From Ghiorsea sp. (lineage in GTDB: Bacteria; Pseudomonadota; Zetaproteobacteria; Mariprofundales; Mariprofundaceae): DNA of 7,836 nucleotides. Below the pieces are notes generated by a model that saw only the letters and a list, made by a program, of their open reading frames with translations, had not been told where the DNA came from and did no database searches. The translations under genes and the position numbers were made by a program. The stretch spans positions 1 through 7,836 of the forward strand of contig JAUZQX010000024.1 in NCBI GenBank assembly GCA_030950765.1, read 5' to 3'. This document shows positions 1-6,115 of this stretch, in pieces (positions within the stretch are counted from its first letter, which is position 1; the number at the start of each line of letters is the position of its first letter).

Positions 1-1076
1 CTTGGCTCACGTAGTTTCTTTTGAAACAAAGCTGCTGCCCGTTTGATGGCTCTGGCAATCACCTGCATATCTTGGTCTTGCAACGTGACTTTGATGCCTT
101 GCATCGCGCACCATGCTGCAATATCGCCGCCCATCACACCCGCACCAATCACATGGATATGATTAACCTTAGCTTCTGCCACTTTACCAAATGATTTTAG
201 TCTATCCTGTAAGAAAAACAGGCGAACCAAATTCTGAGTTTGTGGCAATACCAACAACTTGGAAACCGTATCAATTTCCGCTTGAAACATACGTTTAGGG
301 TTGTTCCCAAACCTTGCCCACATATCAATCAAGGCAAAAGGTGCGGGATAGTGTTTGGGGTTCACCCGTTTGCGCGTCATGTTACGCAAACCCATCGCCA
401 CCAACTTACGCCCCACATTGCTGTTAATAATCTTTTGCAGCACGGGTGTTTGACGCACTCTTTTTGACCCAGCTTGAGCTATGACTTGCACGGCGGCACG
501 TTTCATTTGCCGTTCAGGTACTGCCGCATCTACCAAACCCATACGTTTTGCCCGTTTACCCGCCACAGGGCGACCCGTAAGCATCATGGTCATGGCATGT
601 TGCACCCCCATCAAGCCAATCGAGCGCACGCTGCCACCAAACCCTGGGAATATACCCAACATCACTTCAGGAAAACCAAGGCTTGCCCCTTCTTCTGCCA
701 CCCGATAATCACAAGCCAGTGATAACTCCAAACCACCACCCAAACAATGCCCATGAATCAATGCTAGCGTGGGTATATTCAAACCTTCCAAATGATTAAA
801 TACACCATGCGCCAGCTCAATCACGGCTTTGGCTTCTTCGGCGGTTTTGATATGCGTAAATTCTTCTACATCAGCGCCTGCAATAAACCCTGCCTTTTTA
901 TCCGATATAATGATTAAACCTTTAGCATCACTTTTTTCAACTTCATCCAGCTTTTTGCCCAAAGCTTTGACTACCGCTTGCGACAAAACATTCGCCCCTT
1001 TGTCTGGCACATCCAAGTGCAACCATGCGATATGGTGCTCATCTAACTTCAGTGTCCATGCTTGTGATTTACTCAT
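1..1076 (-). CDS. fadJ: FadJ/FadB-type multifunctional beta-oxidation enzyme, N-terminal part (cut by window edge)
   Basis: Only the first 358 residues are in the window; the gene runs off the left edge (the family is about 700-730 residues). The protein performs two beta-oxidation steps, hydrating enoyl-CoA and oxidising L-3-hydroxyacyl-CoA with NAD+. Residues about 8-190 form the crotonase domain: the IAGAD oxyanion-hole segment (65-69), then CLGGGLE with Glu117 and FPE with Glu137, matching the catalytic pair Glu119/Glu139 of E. coli FadB. The NAD-binding Rossmann motif GAGVMGG lies at 311-317; the dehydrogenase active site is outside the window. CLGGGLE followed by LACD looks more like FadJ than FadB, and the thiolase-first gene order also matches fadIJ; the FadJ name is still tentative. 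The ATG at 1076 overlaps the thiolase stop (ATGA, 1073-1076) and has GGAGGT at 1087-1082, five bases upstream. Confidence 0.93.
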   Translation of the reverse strand, partial: MSKSQAWTLKLDEHHIAWLHLDVPDKGANVLSQAVVKALGKKLDEVEKSDAKGLIIISDKKAGFIAGADVEEFTHIKTAEEAKAVIELAHGVFNHLEGLNIPTLALIHGHCLGGGLELSLACDYRVAEEGASLGFPEVMLGIFPGFGGSVRSIGLMGVQHAMTMMLTGRPVAGKRAKRMGLVDAAVPERQMKRAAVQVIAQAGSKRVRQTPVLQKIINSNVGRKLVAMGLRNMTRKRVNPKHYPAPFALIDMWARFGNNPKRMFQAEIDTVSKLLVLPQTQNLVRLFFLQDRLKSFGKVAEAKVNHIHVIGAGVMGGDIAAWCAMQGIKVTLQDQDMQVIARAIKRAAALFQKKLREP

Positions 1077-2332
1077 GATTCACCTCCAGACAACAATACC
1101 GCCCCACCTTGGCCACCACCAATACACAACGATGCCACACCACGTTTCTCACCGTTTCGTTGCATACTATTGAGTAGGTGCAACACAATCCGTGCCCCAC
1201 TCGCACCCACAGGATGCCCAATGGCAATCGCACCACCTTCTCGGTTGAGTTTATCCAAAGGAATATCACCCACGCCTTTTTCTTTCATGTCTTGCAAACA
1301 TGCCAATACCTGCACGGCAAAGGCTTCATTGATTTCCCACGCATCAATATCATCCACACCCAGTTTGTTTCTCGCAAGTAGTGGTGGAATGGCATAGGCA
1401 GGGCCTAATCCCATGTGTTCGGGCGCTAGACCTGCCCATTGCACATCATCAAGCGTGCCAAGCACTGGTAATTTGTATTTCCGTACCGCTTGCGCACTGG
1501 CTAAAATCAACATGGCTGCACCATCGGTGATTTGTGCCGAATTACCTGCTGTGACCATGCCAAATTTCCTGTCAAACACAGGGCCAAGTTTACCCAAACT
1601 TTCAAGCGTCGAATCAGGGCGAACACCATCATCAGCGGCATACACATGCCCGTGTTTATCCACGATAGATACAATTTCACCCTGCAAACCACGGCTGTCC
1701 ATACCCGACACCACTTTAAGATGACTTTCCACCGCAAAAGCATCCATCTCTTCTCGATTGATGTGGTATTTATAAGCCAAGTTTTCTGCAGTTTGCCCCA
1801 TGCTTAAACCAACCACAGAATCACTCAAACCTTTGATGATACCAATGATAGGCGCAAAAAATGAAGGTCTGAGTTGCACCAATGTAGAAAGTTTTCGTGG
1901 CAATGTTTTACAACGCTGAAAATCACCCAACCAATCGGTCATAGCATGGCTAAGCAGTAAAGGTGCGCGGCTCATTACTTCCGTACCCCCTGCAAGAATC
2001 AAATTCGATTCTCCTGCTTGAATCTTAAGCCTTGCCGCATCAAGTGACTGCATACCCGATGCACAATTGCGTTGCACCGTCCACGCAGGCACTTCTTTGC
2101 CGCAACCCAAACGCAGCGCAATAATACGCGCAATATTCATTTCATCAGGTTCAGGCATCACACAACCCATAATCACTTCATCAAAATCACTGGGCTTAAA
2201 TGGCTGACGCATCAACAAACTTCGCCCTGCATACACTGCCAAATCCGAAGCTGAAAATGCTCCGCGTTTACCTCTGGCTTTGAGAAAGGGTGTGCGCAAA
2301 CCATCCACCACATACACTTTGCGTTTGCTCAT
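1073..2332 (-). CDS. fadA: Acetyl-CoA C-acyltransferase (3-ketoacyl-CoA thiolase)
   Basis: A complete 419-residue thiolase that cleaves 3-ketoacyl-CoA with CoA to give acetyl-CoA and an acyl-CoA two carbons shorter, the last step of each beta-oxidation turn. The nucleophile is Cys90 in QRNCASGMQS. NEAFA (335-339), IGHPVGASGAR (371-381, His373) and SLCIGGGQG (401-409, Cys403) complete the active site. These motifs are of the FadA/acetyl-CoA acetyltransferase kind, not the HEAFA and GHPFAATGAR variants of E. coli FadI, although the gene sits ahead of a FadJ-like partner as fadI does. Length lies between FadA (387) and FadI (436). The start ATG (2332-2330) overlaps the fadE stop in ATGA, with GAGGAG at 2346-2341 eight bases upstream. 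It presumably forms the complex with the next gene's product. The symbol is a best fit; the enzyme class is secure. Confidence 0.95.
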   Translation of the reverse strand: MSKRKVYVVDGLRTPFLKARGKRGAFSASDLAVYAGRSLLMRQPFKPSDFDEVIMGCVMPEPDEMNIARIIALRLGCGKEVPAWTVQRNCASGMQSLDAARLKIQAGESNLILAGGTEVMSRAPLLLSHAMTDWLGDFQRCKTLPRKLSTLVQLRPSFFAPIIGIIKGLSDSVVGLSMGQTAENLAYKYHINREEMDAFAVESHLKVVSGMDSRGLQGEIVSIVDKHGHVYAADDGVRPDSTLESLGKLGPVFDRKFGMVTAGNSAQITDGAAMLILASAQAVRKYKLPVLGTLDDVQWAGLAPEHMGLGPAYAIPPLLARNKLGVDDIDAWEINEAFAVQVLACLQDMKEKGVGDIPLDKLNREGGAIAIGHPVGASGARIVLHLLNSMQRNGEKRGVASLCIGGGQGGAVLLSGGES

Positions 2333-4590
2333 GATGTTATCTCCTCTGGCGTAAAATCATCCACGGCAATCACCTGACGGCGTAATTCCAACCATGTTTG
2401 AAGTTGCTGATATTCTGCTTGGCTAATCACGCTGTCTTTCAAGGCTTGTTGAAGTGTGCCCGCAATCGCACCCACTTTGACGGAAACCCGTCCATACTTA
2501 TCTTTAAGTGTTTTCACCAAAGGTTCACATGCCAATGTTTGCACCAAAGCCTGCTCTAATTGCGCCAAGGCTTCGTCATCAGATTGTGGCACAAACACAC
2601 CTTGTTTGAGCACTTGCCTCATCTCACCATTTTGCATGGCTTCACGGGTTAAACCATGCAACACTTTATCAGATACGGGTTGATGTTTGCCGCCCAAAGG
2701 AAACAACATCCAAAGCCAAGCTTTACCCAACCAAACCATAGGATAATTACGTAATGCCGTCATCAAAGCCTGCTCTGTTCGATACATCTCTTGTTGCACC
2801 GCAGCTTGAGCAAGCACGCGTTCTACTTCAGGATCACCTTGGTCGGCATACCATTTGAGCACTGCCGATGCCTGATAAAGACCACTCAAAGCATCTGCCA
2901 ATCGACCCGATAATGATTCAGAGAACTTGAGTTTGCCGCCCAAAACCACCATCGACATATCCGCAACATAAGAAAACATGGCACTTAGCCGATTGATGGT
3001 ATGGTATGATGATTGTAAACTGCTTGAAGGGGTGGTCGATGGTATGACTGAAAACCAGGCAAAACGAAGCGCACGCAGCTTACCCACCGCCAAACTACCC
3101 ATATGCCGCCATAGCGCGCGGTCAAACAACACCACATCACCCTCGTACAAAGCTTTCACCTCTTGCAATACATAAGGATTACAACGAATCGCACCTTGCC
3201 CAAATGTAATCATGCTGCGGGTTAAAATATTTGCGCCTTCCACCGTAATACCCACTGGAATCGCCATATAGACATGTGCCAACATGTTTTTTCTACCAAC
3301 AATAATGCCTTTGCCTCCCACCACATCCATCGCATCGTTGACTGCTTTGCGCATGGTTTCGGTTGTATTGTATTTGGCAACGGCGGAAAGCACGGAAGGT
3401 TTTTCACCCAAATCCACAGCGCGGACAGTTAAACGGCGCACGGCATTCACCGTATATGTGGATAAAATAATACTCGCCACCCGCTCAGACACACCTTCAA
3501 AACGACCAATGGATATACCAAACTGTTCGCGGACTTTGGCGTATGCCGTGGTTACTGCACATGCCATTTTTCCCGTGCCGCAACTAAGTGCAGGCAATGA
3601 AATTGCACGACCTGCCGCCAAACTTTCCATCAACATTTTCCAACCTTTCCCCACATAATCTTGCCCACCCACCACAAAACTCATGGGAATAAACACATCT
3701 TTGCCTTGGGTAGGCCCATTTTGGAATGGGGTGTAGAGCGGATTATGCCGCTGCCCAATAGTGATACCTTGTGTGTCTCTTGGAATGAGGGCAACAGTGA
3801 TACCAATATCTTCTTGTTCACCCAATAAATGGTTGGGGTCATACAATTTAAATGCTAAACCAATCAATGTCGCTACGGGGGCTAGCGTGATGTACCGTTT
3901 ATCCCAATTCAAACGAATACCCAATACTTGCTCGCCGTTAAACTCACCTTTTTCAACCACACCTGCATCAACCATTGCACCCGCATCACTGCCTGCATCA
4001 GGTGCAGTGAGCGCAAAACATGGTACTTCCGCGCCTTTGGCAAGTTTACTTAAATACTGTTCTTTTTGCGCATCCGTACCATAGTTTAGCAACAGTTCCG
4101 CAGGACCCAATGAGTTGGGAACCATCACAGTCACCGCACCAACAACACTTCGACTGGATATTTTTTGAATCACTTCCGAATGCATGGTGGGTGAAAATTC
4201 TAAACCACCATAAGCTTTGGGAATACCCATGCCAAAAAACTTTTCTTTTTTCATATAATCCCAAACATCCGCAGACAAATCACCATCTTGATAAACCTGC
4301 CAATCATCGATCTTGGCACACAAATGTTCGACTTGGTTATCCAAAAAAGTTTGTTCTTCAGAAGATAGTTTGGCGGGTTGTACGGTATTCAAAGCTTGCC
4401 AATCAGGTTTGCCACGAAACAAACTTTTCTCCCACCAAACTGTGCCTGCATCAATGGCAGCTTGCTCAGTTGGCGAAATGGATGGCATGGCTTTTTTCAT
4501 CAAACCCATGAATGGTCGAACCAGCAACAAGCGGCGTACAGGTGCTACAAAAAACAACACTGCAAGCATTATCAAAAACACATACATCAT
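2329..4590 (-). CDS. fadE: Acyl-CoA dehydrogenase, FadE family
   Basis: A 753-residue FAD-dependent acyl-CoA dehydrogenase that introduces the trans-2 double bond in acyl-CoA, the first step of beta-oxidation. It resembles E. coli FadE (814 residues) along its length, including the segments PNSLGP (158-163), TAPDAGSDAG (195-204), NGPTQGKDVF (291-300) and VEGANILTRS (450-459). Glu451 in that last segment is where the catalytic base of acyl-CoA dehydrogenases normally lies. The C-terminal third is the FadE-specific extension, ending VDDFTPEE as in E. coli. Residues 3-17 are hydrophobic and followed by Arg residues, suggesting a single membrane anchor; E. coli FadE has a longer N-terminal hydrophobic stretch, which accounts for most of the length difference. 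Two ATG codons stand in tandem; the first (4590) overlaps the upstream TGA in ATGA and has AAGGA at 4603-4599. Confidence 0.95.
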   Translation of the reverse strand: MMYVFLIMLAVLFFVAPVRRLLLVRPFMGLMKKAMPSISPTEQAAIDAGTVWWEKSLFRGKPDWQALNTVQPAKLSSEEQTFLDNQVEHLCAKIDDWQVYQDGDLSADVWDYMKKEKFFGMGIPKAYGGLEFSPTMHSEVIQKISSRSVVGAVTVMVPNSLGPAELLLNYGTDAQKEQYLSKLAKGAEVPCFALTAPDAGSDAGAMVDAGVVEKGEFNGEQVLGIRLNWDKRYITLAPVATLIGLAFKLYDPNHLLGEQEDIGITVALIPRDTQGITIGQRHNPLYTPFQNGPTQGKDVFIPMSFVVGGQDYVGKGWKMLMESLAAGRAISLPALSCGTGKMACAVTTAYAKVREQFGISIGRFEGVSERVASIILSTYTVNAVRRLTVRAVDLGEKPSVLSAVAKYNTTETMRKAVNDAMDVVGGKGIIVGRKNMLAHVYMAIPVGITVEGANILTRSMITFGQGAIRCNPYVLQEVKALYEGDVVLFDRALWRHMGSLAVGKLRALRFAWFSVIPSTTPSSSLQSSYHTINRLSAMFSYVADMSMVVLGGKLKFSESLSGRLADALSGLYQASAVLKWYADQGDPEVERVLAQAAVQQEMYRTEQALMTALRNYPMVWLGKAWLWMLFPLGGKHQPVSDKVLHGLTREAMQNGEMRQVLKQGVFVPQSDDEALAQLEQALVQTLACEPLVKTLKDKYGRVSVKVGAIAGTLQQALKDSVISQAEYQQLQTWLELRRQVIAVDDFTPEEITS

Positions 4591-5495
4591 ACTTTTTTTC
4601 CTTGGTTTGCAGTTTTTACTTCAGCTTCTTGCGGAAAACAGTCTTCAGCACAGTCACAATAAAAGGTTTCATCTTCATCCCAAGGTAAATCACGATAACC
4701 ACCAGCTTGATTCACCAGTCCCAAAAACGTTTTATCATAATTCAAATAAGGAAACTTTATGATGTCGAAATAAGGTGAATAATCGAAATCTCTAGGCGTA
4801 AATAAACGTGGGTTGCGTCTATACACAGAAATTTGCTCATCTTTTTCATGAATAACTGGAATTACAGGAAACTTGACCACCATAAAGGCCTCAACAAGCA
4901 CCGTGGAACACACCGTTTTGGTGACAGAGCCTGCTTTATAAGTAAATAAGCTTGACTTCCAACGTCTAGGCAAAACGGCATAGGGATACATAAACCTAGC
5001 CAAATCAAAGAGTTGGCGAATATCATATTCACGCCCCACCTGTTGCACAGCATGAAACACTACTTTTTCTGCATCTTCTTTTAATAAGCCACGCGGCCTA
5101 CACAAGCGAATACTATCACGCTCATACATGGATAACGGGGTAATCACTGTGCCTTGCCCCAATAGACTTTCCAGCACCAACTGCTCAGCGGCATCACCTG
5201 TATAATGCTCACGTATCAAAGCTAATGTTTCAGAATCTTCGGCATAGTCGGAGCAACGCCCGATATACAAAGCTGCGTGTGTCCATCTCGATTGTGTGAC
5301 AATGCTAATCACACGACTGATTCGCGCCCTGCCTTTAAAAAGCAACACATCAGCAAGCTGCAAAGCTTCGCTCATCTTATGAAAATCTTGTAGTGGTGGT
5401 GACGTCCTTTTTTCTTCATACAGCAACCAATTCGTCAGCCATGTTTGTATACGTTGGGATATGCCTTGAAACCACATCAAACGATTATTTTTCAC
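4587..5495 (-). CDS. YiiX/YaeF-like permuted papain-fold (NlpC/P60 superfamily) protein, first gene of the fad operon
   Basis: Predicted 302-residue protein of the circularly permuted papain fold, in which His precedes Cys. Visible motifs are ADVLLF (49-54), a family signature with Ala for the usual Gly; RWTHAALYIG with candidate catalytic His73; VLES with Glu109, a possible third active-site residue; and VCSTVLVEAF with candidate nucleophile Cys196. TPRDFDYSPYF (233-243) is also typical of YiiX relatives. The family includes cysteine amidases and peptidases, and related permuted folds act on acyl groups; the substrate here is unknown. The C-terminus carries a Cys cluster, CDCAEDC (280-286). 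No convincing signal peptide is seen; the N-terminal region (about 8-27) is rich in Trp and Leu. I chose the GTG at 5495 because a perfect AGGAGG lies six bases upstream; an in-frame GTG at 5528 lies beyond it and has no such site. The stop overlaps the fadE start. Confidence 0.85.
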   Translation of the reverse strand: MKNNRLMWFQGISQRIQTWLTNWLLYEEKRTSPPLQDFHKMSEALQLADVLLFKGRARISRVISIVTQSRWTHAALYIGRCSDYAEDSETLALIREHYTGDAAEQLVLESLLGQGTVITPLSMYERDSIRLCRPRGLLKEDAEKVVFHAVQQVGREYDIRQLFDLARFMYPYAVLPRRWKSSLFTYKAGSVTKTVCSTVLVEAFMVVKFPVIPVIHEKDEQISVYRRNPRLFTPRDFDYSPYFDIIKFPYLNYDKTFLGLVNQAGGYRDLPWDEDETFYCDCAEDCFPQEAEVKTANQGKKV

Positions 5496-5501
5496 AAAAT
5501 G

Positions 5502-5507
5502 CCTCCT
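5502..5507 (-). promoter_or_regulatory. Strong Shine-Dalgarno site fixing a GTG start
   Basis: AGGAGG on the minus strand with a six-base spacer (CATTTT) before GTG at 5495-5493. This is the strongest ribosome site in the window. It decides the start of the papain-fold gene and removes 11 residues from the longest possible reading frame, which would begin at a GTG at 5528. Confidence 0.85.
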
Positions 5508-5579
5508 AAGGTGGAAACTTTGCTGCACAAAAAAGTTAGTTTTTACCTTCTACACTTATTGGGTCGTTTTTGCAAGATA

Positions 5580-5592
5580 AATCTATCAGATT
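5580..5592. repeat. Short inverted repeat AATCT-ATC-AGATT
   Basis: Perfect five-base arms around a three-base centre, lying in the middle of the divergent spacer upstream of the candidate rightward -10 element. It could be an operator half-site pair, but repeats this short occur by chance in AT-rich DNA. Confidence 0.3.
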
Positions 5593-5630
5593 CATGACTT
5601 AACCTTGATAATATATACCCTTACGACTAA

Positions 5631-5650
5631 CCTCACTTAGCTTCACTTAC
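5631..5650 (+). repeat. Tandem 10-base direct repeat (TCACTTA core)
   Basis: CCTCACTTAG is followed immediately by CTTCACTTAC, with eight of ten positions identical and the cores exactly one helical turn apart. It lies about 25 bases upstream of the CoA-binding gene start, within the likely 5' leader or just downstream of the promoter. The arrangement would suit a protein binding one face of the DNA. No known regulator is recognised. Confidence 0.4.
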
Positions 5651-5663
5651 ATTTAGGTTTGAA

Positions 5664-5669
5664 AAGGGG
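5664..5669 (+). promoter_or_regulatory. Shine-Dalgarno site fixing the ATG start at 5675
   Basis: AAGGGG (part of GAAAAGGGG) ends five bases before ATG at 5675. The alternative GTG at 5669 would overlap this site and add only two residues, so the ATG is preferred. Confidence 0.7.
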
Positions 5670-5674
5670 TGCGC

Positions 5675-6115
5675 ATGGTAAAGCAAGCGGCATGGAAAAA
5701 TCCAAGTGATACACAGCTAAAAAACATCTTAAGCACAGCAAAAAACATTGCTGTTGTAGGCTGCTCACCTAACCCTGACCGAAGCAGCTACCAAATCACA
5801 TCTTACCTTATACAACAAGGCTACCGTGTCTTCCCTGTGCACCCTACTGCAACGGCTATTTTGGAACAAAATGTATATCCAACACTTGCCGATATACCTG
5901 AACCCATAGATATCGTAGACGTATTTAGAAAACCTGAGTTTACGCCTGACGTTGCCCAACAAGCTGCCGATATCCATGCAAAAACCTTATGGTTGCAACA
6001 AGGTATACAACACCAAGAAGCTTATAACATCGCAAACCAACATGGCATGTTGTGCGTGATGGATTTATGTATTGCCGTGATGCATCGTTTATTGCTACAC
6101 AAGGCAACAGTATGA
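5675..6115 (+). CDS. CoA-binding domain protein (CoA_binding_2, YccU-like)
   Basis: A 146-residue single-domain Rossmann protein. The nucleotide-binding loop is VVGCSPNPDRSS (27-38), followed by a GYRVFPVHP strand-turn (49-57), IDIVDVFRKPE (78-88), LWLQQGI (105-111) and VMDLCI (128-133). These are the ordered signatures of the YccU/CoA_binding_2 family, related to the CoA-binding domain of succinyl-CoA synthetase. Members bind CoA or acyl-CoA, but their physiological role is not established. The usual Arg/Lys in the VMD(R)C motif is Leu131 here. The gene opens the rightward operon, and its TGA stop overlaps the nnr start in ATGA (6112-6115), so the two products are probably made in step. Both handle nucleotide cofactors, and a divergently transcribed acyl-CoA pathway lies next door. 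That hints at a cofactor-related role but does not prove one. Confidence 0.88.
   Translation: MVKQAAWKNPSDTQLKNILSTAKNIAVVGCSPNPDRSSYQITSYLIQQGYRVFPVHPTATAILEQNVYPTLADIPEPIDIVDVFRKPEFTPDVAQQAADIHAKTLWLQQGIQHQEAYNIANQHGMLCVMDLCIAVMHRLLLHKATV

Larger units (their letters stand above)
5496..5674. promoter_or_regulatory. Divergent intergenic region between the fad operon and the CoA-binding/nnr operon
   Basis: This 179-base spacer must hold both operon promoters, because the flanking genes diverge and no other gap exists. Rightward, the best -10 candidate is GATAAT (5607-5612) inside an AT-rich run (5605-5617), but I see no convincing -35 box. Leftward, TTGCAA (5575-5570) and TAGAAG (5552-5547) are 17 bases apart, each matching the sigma-70 consensus at four of six positions; this is weak. 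An inverted repeat (5580-5592) and a direct repeat (5631-5650) could be operator parts. I found no clear match to FadR or PsrA operator patterns. That the region contains promoters is near certain from layout; the individual boxes are guesses. Confidence 0.6.

Noticed and set aside
240..1807. Several plus-strand open frames of 60-114 codons (for example 474-722, 829-1173, 1413-1724)
   Set aside because: All are antisense to the fadJ-like and thiolase genes, show no family motif, and lack convincing ribosome sites.
4020..4762. Long open frames on the plus strand (4020-4511 and 4313-4762)
   Set aside because: They lie opposite fadE and the papain-fold gene, whose proteins match known families. 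Their own translations show no recognisable domain and have composition typical of an antisense frame.
5496..5528. Extension of the papain-fold gene to a GTG at 5528
   Set aside because: That start has no good ribosome site, and the perfect AGGAGG at 5507-5502 would then lie inside the coding sequence, placed ideally for the GTG at 5495.
5560..5574. Sigma-54 promoter-like sequence TGGGTCGTTTTTGCA on the plus strand in the divergent spacer
   Set aside because: It has GG and GC elements and a TTGCA end, but the spacing between GG and GC is nine bases, not the ten required in sigma-54 promoters, and the CACG part of the -24 box is only partly matched. It is tempting because of the sigma-54 domain downstream; transcription-start mapping would settle it.
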